From contig JABDJU010000151.1 of assembly GCA_013003325.1 (NCBI GenBank), forward strand, positions 1 to 31,231: 31,231 bases of DNA, read 5' to 3'. The notes beneath the pieces are model-generated. The model saw only the letters and a list, made by a program, of their open reading frames with translations, searched no databases and had not been told where the DNA came from. This document shows, in pieces, positions 23,305 to 30,063 of this stretch. The position numbers were made by a program, and so were the translations under genes. The DNA comes from Acidimicrobiales bacterium. Lineage in GTDB: Bacteria; Actinomycetota; Acidimicrobiia; Acidimicrobiales; SZUA-35. Within the stretch, counting starts at the first letter, position 1; each line of letters opens with the position of its first letter.

Positions 23305-24184
23305 GCGCGGTCGCCACCTCGGCAGCCACGGCCGCATTCGACTCAGCGAGGGCCACGTTCGACGCGATGCTCTGACCGTCGGTCAACGACGCAATCTCTG
23401 ACAGTACGATCGGGGTGATCGCGGCGCCGACGGTCCCTTCGGCCCTGGCGAGGGCGCGATCGACGGCCGACTCCAGTATCGACATCTCGACGGCGTACGC
23501 CTCGGGGACGGGGTTGACCAGGAGGATTCCTCCCCCGCCGAGGGACCAGTGCTCCCTCGCGATGGCGGCCACCTCCGCCGCCGACTCGACCCGATGCGGA
23601 ACGGGTAAACCGGCCGACCTGGAGTAGAAGGCCGGGAACTCGTCGCAACGGAATCCGAGCACAGGAACCGAGTGCGTCTCCAGGTACTCGAGTGTGCGGG
23701 AAAGATCGAGGAAGACTTTCGCCCCGGACGACACGGTGATCACCTTGTAGGAAGCGATCGCATTGAGATCGGCACTGACGTCGAAGGAGCGGTGTGCGTC
23801 ACGATGAACCCCGCCAATACCGCCGGTGGCGAAGACTTGAAGCTCAGCGGCAGCGGCAAGGGCCAGCGAGGCCGACACCGTGGTCGCTCCGTAGGCCCAT
23901 CGCTGCCGAATCGCAACCGCCAGATCCCGCTGACCGACCTTGCGGGCCGGGCCGCAGATCGTGGCAACACGATCGGCCTCCACCCCCACCGTGGCCTTCC
24001 CTTCGAGCACGGCGGTCAACGCCGGCTCGGCGCCGCCGGCTATCACGGCCTGCCGACACCGATCGTGAGCCTCGATATTCGCAGGCGGCGGCAATCCCAG
24101 ATTCGAAAAAATCGTGGATTCCAGCGCGACGACCGGTCGGCCCTCGAGCAGCGCGCCGGAGACCCGTGGTCCGAGGGTGATCAA
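23285..24184 (-). CDS. psuG: Pseudouridine-5'-phosphate glycosidase
   Basis: A 299-residue PsuG: it splits the C-glycosidic bond of pseudouridine 5'-phosphate to uracil and ribose 5-phosphate, a step of pseudouridine breakdown. The family segments are clear: GRPVVALESTIF with the conserved Glu22, EGKATVG (Lys63), FATGGIGGVHRDAHRSFDVSADL, SSGAKVFLDLSRTLEYLET with the Schiff-base lysine (Lys156), GFRCDEFPAFYSRSAG, and the terminal GQSIASNVALAESNA with the NxxxAxxNA signature. The start must be non-ATG: TTG at 24184, 1 nt after the flavodoxin TAG, gives the usual N-terminus (LITLGPRVSGALLEG); the frame upstream has no homology. The pseudouridine kinase gene (psuK) that often neighbours it is not present here. 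Confidence 0.92.
   Translation of the reverse strand: MITLGPRVSGALLEGRPVVALESTIFSNLGLPPPANIEAHDRCRQAVIAGGAEPALTAVLEGKATVGVEADRVATICGPARKVGQRDLAVAIRQRWAYGATTVSASLALAAAAELQVFATGGIGGVHRDAHRSFDVSADLNAIASYKVITVSSGAKVFLDLSRTLEYLETHSVPVLGFRCDEFPAFYSRSAGLPVPHRVESAAEVAAIAREHWSLGGGGILLVNPVPEAYAVEMSILESAVDRALARAEGTVGAAITPIVLSEIASLTDGQSIASNVALAESNAAVAAEVATALRAERR
23292..23307. terminator. Inverted repeat over the convergent ends of the metallopeptidase gene and psuG
   Basis: CGCTCAG (23292-23298) and CTGAGCG (23301-23307) form a dyad containing the metallopeptidase TGA. As RNA it folds as a 6-bp stem with a 4-nt loop on either strand; no T-run follows, so a bidirectional terminator role is tentative. 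Confidence 0.3.
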
Positions 24185-24185
24185 G

Positions 24186-24623
24186 CTAGGCCGGGACCCT
24201 CGGGAGGGCCGACGAGGCGAGTACCCGCTCGACGAACTCAGCCGCGCCGCCGACGATGTCGTCCCGCTTGATCGCATATCCGCCGATCACATCGCCGCCA
24301 CGACGCTCGACAACCCCTTGGAGTTTCTCGAGCACCTTGCCCGGATCGAGGGCATATGTGCAGAAGATGGCGGTCTGCTTGCCGTCGATCACCGGCAGTT
24401 TGGCAAGTTTCCACGGACGACCGGGCTTCTGTCCAAAGAAGAACAGCCCGTCGACCCACGTACCCACAATCACAAGCTCTGATTCGCTCAGCCATTGAAG
24501 GTCGACACGATCGACCGGGCACGCCATGGCTTCGACACCGGCCTCACGGAGGCCGTGTGCGATCAGATCGCCTGCGTCGCGGGTGTTGCCGGTGAGTGAC
24601 TCATAGACCACGGTTGCCTTCAT
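24186..24623 (-). CDS. Flavodoxin-like protein
   Basis: A 145-residue flavodoxin-fold protein. The FMN phosphate loop YESLTGNTRDAG (8-19, S/T-x-T-G-x-T) follows the first strand KATVVY, and ELVIVGTWVDGLFFFGQKPG matches the second FMN loop. KQTAIFCTYALDPG and a C-terminal helix complete the fold. Its electron partner is unknown. The ATG at 24623 is fixed by TACTAT 7 nt upstream. The TAG stop is followed 1 nt later by the psuG TTG, so the two are an operon; no known biochemical link joins them. Confidence 0.88.
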   Translation of the reverse strand: MKATVVYESLTGNTRDAGDLIAHGLREAGVEAMACPVDRVDLQWLSESELVIVGTWVDGLFFFGQKPGRPWKLAKLPVIDGKQTAIFCTYALDPGKVLEKLQGVVERRGGDVIGGYAIKRDDIVGGAAEFVERVLASSALPRVPA

Positions 24624-24630
24624 TGGCGCA

Positions 24631-24640
24631 ATAGTAGAGT
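24631..24640. promoter_or_regulatory. Overlapping divergent -10 boxes (bidirectional promoter)
   Basis: In the 23 bp between two divergent start codons, TACTAT on the minus strand (24631-24636) lies 7 nt before the flavodoxin ATG (24623), and TAGAGT on the plus strand (24635-24640) lies 6 nt before the MazG ATG (24647). The boxes share the TA pair at 24635-24636, so RNA polymerase can probably open the site for only one direction at a time. Confidence 0.6.
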
Positions 24641-24646
24641 CCCCCA

Positions 24647-24901
24647 ATGCAGATCGCAGAGTTTCAGGCGCTGATGGAAGACCTCTACGGACCGGCCGAT
24701 CGCGAGCGAGGTATCGCCGCAACCGTGGCGTGGCTCTGCGAGGAACTCGGCGAACTGGCCCAGGCGGTCCGCAAAGGAACTCCGGAGAGCCAGCTCCACG
24801 AACTGGGCGACGTCTTGGCCTGGACCGCATCCCTGGCCAACCAACTCGACCTCTCCCTCACCGACGCCGCCCAGCGCTACGTCACCGACCCTCCGGGCTG
24901 A
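24647..24901 (+). CDS. MazG-like nucleotide pyrophosphohydrolase
   Basis: An 84-residue single MazG-type domain that would hydrolyse nucleoside triphosphates to monophosphate and PPi. The metal-binding ExxE...ExxD motif is present: E33-x-x-E36 in CEELGELAQAV and E52-x-x-D55 in HELGDVLAW. The compact all-alpha form fits the small house-cleaning enzymes of the family. Start set by TAGAGT 6 nt upstream (leaderless). It converges on the TrmH gene with a 32-nt gap in which I see nothing distinctive. Confidence 0.9.
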   Translation: MQIAEFQALMEDLYGPADRERGIAATVAWLCEELGELAQAVRKGTPESQLHELGDVLAWTASLANQLDLSLTDAAQRYVTDPPG

Positions 24902-24933
24902 TCCCTCCGGGACCGCAGTTCGATGCCGGTTCG

Positions 24934-25830
24934 TCAAGCGAGGCGAAGCCGAGCGAGAAGACGAACAAGAAGGCCCGAAGGCGAGCGTGGAGGGCCCCCG
25001 GAGGGAGTAGTGCGGGCTTGTTGGATCGCGTAGAAGGCGACAGATGCGGCGGAGCCGACGTTAAGGCTGTCGACCGAGCCGCTCATCGGGATGCGCACAC
25101 GCATCGAGCACGCGTGGATCGTGCCGTCGCTCAGCCCGGGTCCTTCGCTTCCCAGAACCAGAGCCACTCGTTGGTCAGCACCGAACGACAGATCACCGAT
25201 GTCGGTGTCGCCTGATGGGGTCAGCGCGAGTGTGGTGAAGCCGCTGTCGTGGATCACGGCGAGGTTGTCGGGGAACGAACCGAGCCGGGCGTAGGGCAGA
25301 CGGTACGCCTCTCCCATGCTCACCCGGCCGGCCCGTCGGTAGAGGGGGTCGCTGCAGGTGTGATCCATCACGAAGGCGTCGACTCCCAGCGCAACCCCGC
25401 ACCGAAGGATCACTCCCAGGTTTGTGGGATTGTTGATCCCTTCGAGCACCAGCAGTGTGGTCGAAGTCGCCAGCACCTCGTCAACCGGGCGCAGCGGCCG
25501 GCGGTGGAAGCAGGCCAGCAACCCCCGGTGAAGGTGGTAGCCGGTGATGTGCTGAAGCACGTTGGGCGCGGCGCCATAGATGGGGGCACCGGCCGCCTCG
25601 ATCGCCGGTGGGATCGCCTTGCGGCGAGCGCCGTCGACAAGAATCGAACACAGCCCGTATCCGGCGTCGATCGCTCGTTCGACCACCAAGTCCCCTTCCG
25701 CAACGAAGACGCCGGACATGTCGCCGCCGTCGGCCTCGCGTAGCTGGCGAAGCTGATGGTCGCGGAGACCTTGAAAGACACTGATTCTTGGATCGGCAGG
25801 ATCGTCGATCGGGATCCAGGAATCGAACAA
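24934..25830 (-). CDS. TrmH/SpoU-family (SPOUT) RNA 2'-O-methyltransferase
   Basis: A 298-residue SPOUT methyltransferase that would methylate a ribose 2'-OH in rRNA or tRNA with S-adenosylmethionine. An N-terminal substrate-binding domain (VFVAEGDLVVERAIDAG at 41-57) is followed by the knotted domain with motif 1 LEGINNPTNLGVILR (129-143), motif 2 LVLGSEGPGLS (224-234) and motif 3 IPMSGSVDSLNVGSAASV (247-264). The RNA target is not known. The last 25 residues are a Pro/Ser/Arg-rich tail. The start is TTG 25830, 3 nt after the stop of the SelW-like gene; no ATG or GTG nearby would retain the conserved IDDPADPRI segment. Confidence 0.93.
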   Translation of the reverse strand: MFDSWIPIDDPADPRISVFQGLRDHQLRQLREADGGDMSGVFVAEGDLVVERAIDAGYGLCSILVDGARRKAIPPAIEAAGAPIYGAAPNVLQHITGYHLHRGLLACFHRRPLRPVDEVLATSTTLLVLEGINNPTNLGVILRCGVALGVDAFVMDHTCSDPLYRRAGRVSMGEAYRLPYARLGSFPDNLAVIHDSGFTTLALTPSGDTDIGDLSFGADQRVALVLGSEGPGLSDGTIHACSMRVRIPMSGSVDSLNVGSAASVAFYAIQQARTTPSGGPPRSPSGLLVRLLARLRLA

Positions 25831-25833
25831 GTG

Positions 25834-26109
25834 TCAGGTTCCGTAAATCGGCACGTCGGGGCCGACGAACTCCTTGAAGAGTTTCAGGATCTCGCCGGGT
25901 TCGGCATGGCGGCCGGTCTCATCCTTGCTGTACAGCACCGTGTCGTTGACCACGACATCAAAAACCCCCGATCCACCCATCTCCAGCGTGAAGTCGTCGA
26001 TGATGTGCTGGTAATTGGTGATGAGGTCTGCGGTCGCGCTCACGGCGTGACTGGAATAGTCTCAGGGCACGCAGTACTTGAGGGAGATGCGGTAACGCTC
26101 GGCAGCCAT
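25834..26109 (-). CDS. SelW/Rdx-family redox protein, predicted selenoprotein with in-frame TGA (C-V-P-U)
   Basis: Read from ATG 26109 with TGA (26064-26062) as selenocysteine, this is a 91-residue Rdx (SelT/SelW/SelH-like) thioredoxin-fold protein. The N-terminus MAAERYRISLKYC-VPU (Cys13, Sec16), then DYSSHAVSATADLI, puts the TGA exactly where family members have the second Cys or Sec of CxxC/CxxU. The C-terminal GGSGVFDVVVNDTVLYSKD (residues about 52-70) and the RHAEPGEILKLFKEF helix are hallmark Rdx segments. Ordinary gene calling would give only a 69-residue remnant from GTG 26043, lacking the redox motif. The -10 box TAGACT lies 6 nt before ATG 26109, an independent sign that the longer gene is expressed. 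These proteins are thought to act as thiol/selenol oxidoreductases. selA, selB, selC and selD must lie elsewhere. Confidence 0.8.
26033..26051 (-). promoter_or_regulatory. Candidate bacterial SECIS hairpin
   Basis: Starting 11 nt after the TGA, the minus strand can fold as GTC-A-CGC-CGTGA-GCG-C-GAC: two 3-bp GC-rich stems separated by an A/C mismatch and a 5-nt apical loop. The loop begins about 18 nt downstream of the TGA and has G in its first two positions, matching the published description of bacterial SECIS elements. An alternative TCAC/GTGA fold also exists. The stem is short, so this is tentative. Confidence 0.35.
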
Positions 26110-26115
26110 GCGGCC

Positions 26116-26121
26116 AGTCTA
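26116..26121 (-). promoter_or_regulatory. -10 box (TAGACT) for the SelW-like gene
   Basis: TAGACT on the minus strand is 6 nt before ATG 26109. It overlaps the stop of the upstream PNPOx-like gene, so the SelW-like gene may be read both from this promoter and by read-through. Confidence 0.5.
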
Positions 26122-26832
26122 GGGGCGCTCGTCAGCACCCCGAGCGATCGGTGATGATCGGGCGGCTCGGACCAGTGCGCCGAGGGCGGCGTGAAGCTCA
26201 GCGGAGTCATCCAGACGCTGCGGGAACGGGACCCGGCCTCGGTTCCGCCGTCCCGGTTCGTCGACAACAGCCACGACGCCGTACCGATCGATGTGAACAA
26301 GCTCGGCGGAACGAGCAAGCCAGCGGCCTCCGAGCGACCTGAAGATGAGCAAGAGGTTGTCGTCGAGCCGGTCGGCGACGTCATCGATGTCGGCGGCGGT
26401 GAGATCGGCCAGCGGGTCGGGCTCGGCGCCGAAGAGATCTTCGGGCCGAAGCCAGTGTTCATCGCCGTCGTCATCGGTCCACCGCACCCGCTCAACCCGC
26501 AAGCCAAACCAGCTGTAGTCCAACGACTCGACCTGACGGGTAAGGGTTGGGTGGAGAGCAACAAACCGAGGCTGTAGCTCCAACTGTTGCAGGCCCGGTA
26601 CCGCCACCAGCTCTCCCTGCAGGAGCAGACGGTCGGCGATGCTCATCGCCGCACGGCTATCGCGACGGGCCCGTTCGGTATGGGTCGTTAGGTTCGACAA
26701 GACCGTGATCGGTTGGCCCGACCCATCGTCCACGATCGGTACCGGTGCCACGACCGGACGTCCGTCGGTGTCGACGGTGGCGAGACCGGCGGTCTTTGCG
26801 ACCGAGACAACGCTTCGCGCCTGTTCTGGCAT
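26119..26832 (-). CDS. Pyridoxamine 5'-phosphate oxidase-like / DUF2470 protein
   Basis: A 237-residue protein with an N-terminal FMN-binding split barrel (AGLATVDTDGRPVVAPVPIV, PITVLSNLTTHTERARRDSRAAM, LLLQGELVAVPG) and a C-terminal DUF2470-like region (DDVADRLDDNLLLIFRSLGG, VHIDRYGVVAVV, RVPFPQRLDD). This pairing is found in HugZ-like heme-handling and related flavin/heme-binding proteins; the cofactor here is not certain. The ATG at 26832 is chosen; an in-frame GTG at 26847 adds five residues and has no better signal. It is followed 9 nt later by the SelW-like ATG and is divergent from the sugar operon. Confidence 0.8.
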   Translation of the reverse strand: MPEQARSVVSVAKTAGLATVDTDGRPVVAPVPIVDDGSGQPITVLSNLTTHTERARRDSRAAMSIADRLLLQGELVAVPGLQQLELQPRFVALHPTLTRQVESLDYSWFGLRVERVRWTDDDGDEHWLRPEDLFGAEPDPLADLTAADIDDVADRLDDNLLLIFRSLGGRWLARSAELVHIDRYGVVAVVDEPGRRNRGRVPFPQRLDDSAELHAALGALVRAARSSPIARGADERP

Positions 26833-26918
26833 GGTCGGGGCGAGCACAGTGACGTATCGACCCGTCGTTCACCGACCCTTAGCGCCACCGGAACGGACCG
26901 AAGCGCCGCCGGCGCAAT

Positions 26919-26924
26919 TACCAT
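26919..26924 (+). promoter_or_regulatory. -10 box (TACCAT) for the leader ORF-epimerase-xylulokinase operon
   Basis: TACCAT matches TAnnnT and lies 6 nt before the GTG at 26931. This is the leaderless spacing, and it points to 26931, not to the epimerase GTG at 26963, as the first codon of the mRNA. Confidence 0.45.
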
Positions 26925-26930
26925 GTCCTC

Positions 26931-26966
26931 GTGACCGCTCGAGTCAGATCGCAGATGACGTCGTGA
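26931..26966 (+). CDS. 11-codon leader ORF overlapping the epimerase start
   Basis: GTG 26931 opens a reading frame for MTARVRSQMTS that stops at TGA (26964-26966), overlapping the epimerase GTG (26963-26965) as GTGA. The -10 box 6 nt upstream and the same GTGA coupling at the next two junctions suggest that ribosomes loading on the leaderless GTG reach the epimerase by termination-reinitiation. The alternative is that this is the true N-terminus of the epimerase, broken by a one-base frameshift. Confidence 0.4.
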   Translation: MTARVRSQMTS

Positions 26967-27769
26967 CGGCGTCCTACGCCTTCGATCGCGAGCACGGGGG
27001 CCGGCTGGCCAGCCTCAGGTTGGGAGAGTGCGAGCTGCTGTACGGGGATGCTTCCAACAAGGCCACATCCTGGGGGGCCTATCCCATGGTGCCCTACGCC
27101 GGCCGGGTTGCCCATGGCCGGTTCGAATTCGACGGCGACGCTTACCAGCTCGAAGTCAACCACGGGCCCCACGCGATCCACGGCACCGCCTTCACCGCCC
27201 CCTGGGACCAACTGGGCCCAGGACATCTCGTTCACGAGCTCGATTCTCGATGGCCGCTCGGTGGGACCGTGTCCCACCGAGCCGAACTCGCCGGAGATGC
27301 CCGCGCCGGGAGGTTGGTTCTCGAGCTCGCCGTGATGGCCACCGACCGGGCCATGCCGGCAATGGTGGGCTGGCACCCATGGTTCAGACGCCAACTCACC
27401 CCTGGCGGTCCGAGTGTCCAGATCGAAATCGACGAGCTGGAATCAGCACAGCTCTACCAAGTCGCAGACGACATGATCCCGACCGGCGAGCTCATCTCAC
27501 CTCCACCTCCCGGTCCGTGGGACCATCCCTTCCGCCGGATCACCGAGCCGATACGGCTCCGCTGGGAAGGCCACCTGCTGCTGCACCTAGCGTCGACCTG
27601 TGACCATTGGGTGATCTACAACCGGCCCGAACATGCAGTATGCGTCGAGCCCCAAAGCGCTCCGCCCAACATCTTCAATCCCGAATCGTTCGACCTAGCT
27701 CCGACCGTGCTCCAGCCCGGCGAGCAACTGGTCCACACCTTCACCATCGACTGGACGTCGCTACGGTGA
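26963..27769 (+). CDS. Aldose 1-epimerase family protein
   Basis: A 268-residue galactose mutarotase-like beta-sandwich protein that interconverts alpha and beta anomers of an aldose. Visible are GGRLASLRLGECELLYG, NHGPHAIHGTAF with the conserved histidine, GWHPWFR with the second catalytic-site histidine, and CVEPQSAPPNIFN with the general-base glutamate. Next to a xylulokinase, a pentose such as xylose is a plausible substrate (inference). The start is GTG 26963, overlapping the leader ORF stop; this leaves slightly fewer N-terminal residues than many homologues, so a start further upstream via a frameshift cannot be excluded. The stop overlaps the xylulokinase GTG. Confidence 0.88.
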   Translation: MTASYAFDREHGGRLASLRLGECELLYGDASNKATSWGAYPMVPYAGRVAHGRFEFDGDAYQLEVNHGPHAIHGTAFTAPWDQLGPGHLVHELDSRWPLGGTVSHRAELAGDARAGRLVLELAVMATDRAMPAMVGWHPWFRRQLTPGGPSVQIEIDELESAQLYQVADDMIPTGELISPPPPGPWDHPFRRITEPIRLRWEGHLLLHLASTCDHWVIYNRPEHAVCVEPQSAPPNIFNPESFDLAPTVLQPGEQLVHTFTIDWTSLR

Positions 27770-29244
27770 CGGCCCTTGCCCGTGACGATGCCTGCGTGCT
27801 GGGTGTCGATTCCAGCACCGGATCGACCAAGGTGGAGATTCTCAGCCTCGCCGATGGTCGGCTGATCGACCAAGCCCGTTCACCGCACCCGGCGACCACC
27901 CCGCCGGTGAGTGAACAACACCCAGACACGTGGTGGCAGGCGTTCCTCCACTGTCTCGATCAGGTCGCCGAGAACCTATCCAGCGTGCGCGCCATCAGCA
28001 TCTCCGGCCAGCAACATGGGCTCGTCGTTCTAGACGGTGCGGATCAACCACTCCGCCCGGCCAAGCTGTGGAACGACACCACCTCGGCCCTCGAGAGTCA
28101 ACAGATGATCGATCTGCTCGGCCGGCAACGATGGGCACACGAGGTGGGATCCCTCCCGGGACCGTCCTTCACGGTCACCAAACTGAAGTGGCTCTCGGAT
28201 CACGAACCGGCGACCTTTGGTTCGGTTCGTCGGGTTGGCTTGCCCCACGACTACTTGAACCTCAAAATCACAGGTCGCTGGACCACCGATCGCGGTGACG
28301 CGTCCGGAACCGGCTACTGGTCGCCACGGGAGGGCCGTTACCGTGCCGATCTTCTTTCCGAGGTTGGCCTCGATATCGACTCGATCGAATTCCCCCGGGT
28401 CGCCAACCCCTTCGCGTCGATCGGCACAGTCTCGAGTCACGAGCTGACCAACCGCGGAGTTGCCAGCGACACCCTCGTCGCGCCGGGCAGCGGCGACAAC
28501 ATGAGCGCCGCTCTCGGGTTGGGTGTCGGACCCGGTGATCTTGTCGTTTCGTTGGGCACGTCGGGCACGGCCTATGCGGTCTCGAATACGCCCACATCCG
28601 ACGAAACCGGTTTGGTCGCCGGCTTCGCCGATGCCACCGGTCGATATCTGCCGTTGGTCTGCACCTTGAACGCAACCAAGGTGACCGAGTCGTTCCGCGC
28701 CCTGCTCGACGTGGACCATACCGAGTTCGATCGTTTGGCGATGGCTGCCCCGCAGGGTGCAAACGGATTGACGCTCGTGCCGTACTTCGACGGCGAAAGA
28801 ACGCCGAATCTGCCCAACGCCCGCGGGCTGCTCAGCGGCCTGCGAGCACCGATGAATCGGCCACAGATCGCCAGGGCCGCGGTCGAAGGTGTCACGTGCG
28901 GGCTGCTCGACGGGGTGGATGCGCTGCTCAACGCTGGTGTTCCATTGCCGGGACGTTTCTTCCTCATCGGTGGCGGGGCGCGTTCGCAGGCCTTCGCCAC
29001 ATCGTTCGCATCCCTTTCGGGACGATCGGTGCTGATTCCCGAAGCCGACGAAACAGTGGCCCGGGGGGCGGCCGTGCAGGCGGCGTGCGTGGCCACCGGA
29101 GAAACACCAACTTCCATCGCAGAGAGATGGAAGCTCGATCGCGCTGAGACGGTCGAACCATTGATCCACGAGGAGGCAGAGTCGGCCGAGGCGGTTCGGG
29201 CGCGGTATCGTCATGTCGCATCGCTCGCCGGAGAGCTGTGGTGA
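27766..29244 (+). CDS. xylB: Xylulokinase (FGGY-family carbohydrate kinase)
   Basis: A 492-residue FGGY kinase, predicted to phosphorylate D-xylulose to xylulose 5-phosphate for the pentose phosphate pathway. Visible are VLGVDSSTGSTKVE (the first FGGY segment), SISGQQHGLVVLD, LWNDTTSALE, PGSGDNMSAALGLGV with the catalytic aspartate, SLGTSGTAYAV and FFLIGGGARSQAF (ADP-binding). The QQHG and GDNMSAALG segments favour xylulokinase over glycerol or gluconate kinase. The GTG at 27766 overlaps the epimerase TGA as GTGA, and its own TGA overlaps the next gene the same way. Confidence 0.92.
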   Translation: MTALARDDACVLGVDSSTGSTKVEILSLADGRLIDQARSPHPATTPPVSEQHPDTWWQAFLHCLDQVAENLSSVRAISISGQQHGLVVLDGADQPLRPAKLWNDTTSALESQQMIDLLGRQRWAHEVGSLPGPSFTVTKLKWLSDHEPATFGSVRRVGLPHDYLNLKITGRWTTDRGDASGTGYWSPREGRYRADLLSEVGLDIDSIEFPRVANPFASIGTVSSHELTNRGVASDTLVAPGSGDNMSAALGLGVGPGDLVVSLGTSGTAYAVSNTPTSDETGLVAGFADATGRYLPLVCTLNATKVTESFRALLDVDHTEFDRLAMAAPQGANGLTLVPYFDGERTPNLPNARGLLSGLRAPMNRPQIARAAVEGVTCGLLDGVDALLNAGVPLPGRFFLIGGGARSQAFATSFASLSGRSVLIPEADETVARGAAVQAACVATGETPTSIAERWKLDRAETVEPLIHEEAESAEAVRARYRHVASLAGELW

Positions 29245-29801
29245 GCGAGGGCGTGTCGACGCGTCGACTCAACGCTGCCGCTTCGCTGCTCACCGGACCG
29301 GGCACCGCCGAGCTGGTGCTCGAACGCCTCGACGACGCCGAGCTCGGCAACGTCATCGAGCTCTCGCGGCAACTGCAGAGCCGCAGAGCGATCGACCGGG
29401 GAGACCACGACGAGATCATCGCAGCCGCCTTCGAGAATTCGTTCAACGGCGACGGTCTGGGGTCTGACCCCTACCTGGTCGGCAACGTGGTGGTCTGTCC
29501 CGGCGCTCTGATCTGGACGTCCAAAACGAGCCACACGTGCAGGTTTGTCAGCGTCAACGACACGTGGGTGTGGGACAGTCTCGAACTGATTCGCGAGGAC
29601 AAGCGCAGCAGCCCCGGCTCGCGAGACGGGTTCCGAGCCGTGGCGCTGATCCCAACCGCGACCGGCACCGAACTCGATGTGGTGAGTGGCAAGGCCCGTT
29701 CGGGCGGGCACCAGGTCACACGGGTCGTTTCTTATCGCATCGATCGCGATGGCTTGACACAGGTCAGCCAGCGCAATGTGACTCCCGCGGGCATGAAGTA
29801 G
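29241..29801 (+). CDS. Hypothetical protein, last gene of the sugar operon
   Basis: A 186-residue protein that I do not recognise. It starts at GTG 29241 overlapping the xylulokinase stop (GTGA). The N-terminal third is helical (LLTGPGTAELVLERLDDAEL, NVIELSRQL), the rest is beta-rich (YLVGNVVVCPGALIWTSKTS, FVSVNDTWVWDS, FRAVALIPTATGTELDVVSG, TRVVSYRIDRDG). No signal peptide or membrane helix is visible. The arrangement suggests a helical adapter followed by a small beta-sandwich, but no function can be assigned. An in-frame GTG at 29238 is a less likely start. It converges on a small membrane-protein gene with a 22-nt gap. Confidence 0.75.
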   Translation: MSEGVSTRRLNAAASLLTGPGTAELVLERLDDAELGNVIELSRQLQSRRAIDRGDHDEIIAAAFENSFNGDGLGSDPYLVGNVVVCPGALIWTSKTSHTCRFVSVNDTWVWDSLELIREDKRSSPGSRDGFRAVALIPTATGTELDVVSGKARSGGHQVTRVVSYRIDRDGLTQVSQRNVTPAGMK

Positions 29802-29823
29802 GCGGCGACGCGAAGCTTGTCGA

Positions 29824-29976
29824 TCAGCCGGAGTTGCCCGCGCCGTTGCCGAATCCCACTCCGAAGTAGAAGATGGCGATAACGATCAACAACGCCAGGA
29901 GCGTAAGGGCCAGCCATTGTTGGCTCGGGTTGAGAAATCCCTGCTTGTTGCGGGCTGACGGCTTGTTACCTGCCAT
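29824..29976 (-). CDS. Small single-pass membrane protein
   Basis: A 50-residue protein: a basic, polar N-terminus (MAGNKPSARNKQGFLNPSQQ), one clear transmembrane helix (WLALTLLALLIVIAIFYFGV, residues 21-40) and a short Gly/Asn tail. The positive N-terminus predicts cytoplasmic N-in orientation. A GGGAG lies 11 nt before ATG 29976, rather far, and the -10 candidate TACTAT (30023-30028) would give a leader of about 40 nt. The open frame continues upstream to 30168, without protein-like content. Function unknown. Confidence 0.65.
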   Translation of the reverse strand: MAGNKPSARNKQGFLNPSQQWLALTLLALLIVIAIFYFGVGFGNGAGNSG

Positions 29977-30021
29977 GGACGTCGACGCTCCCTTTGTCAC
30001 TCGATACTGAACAATGTGCCC

Positions 30022-30028
30022 TATAGTA
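30022..30028. promoter_or_regulatory. Symmetric TATAGTA element, candidate divergent promoter
   Basis: TATAGT on the plus strand (30022-30027) and TACTAT on the minus strand (30023-30028) both match TAnnnT, in the 170-bp region between the small membrane-protein gene and the methyltransferase gene. The 8-mer ATAGTAGA here (30023-30030) also occurs in the divergent promoter at 24631-24638. The plus-strand leader would be about 110 nt. Confidence 0.35.
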
Positions 30029-30063
30029 GATGTATCGGCGGGTCGGGTAGCTGCTTGATCCAT

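Noticed and set aside
26841..26930. Leaderless promoter for the PNPOx-like gene at GTG 26847
   Set aside because: The nearest sequence (TACGTC) fails the TAnnnT pattern, so no promoter is claimed.
28030..29214. Long minus-strand open frame (394 codons) inside the xylulokinase gene
   Set aside because: Shadow frame; the plus strand encodes a complete FGGY kinase.
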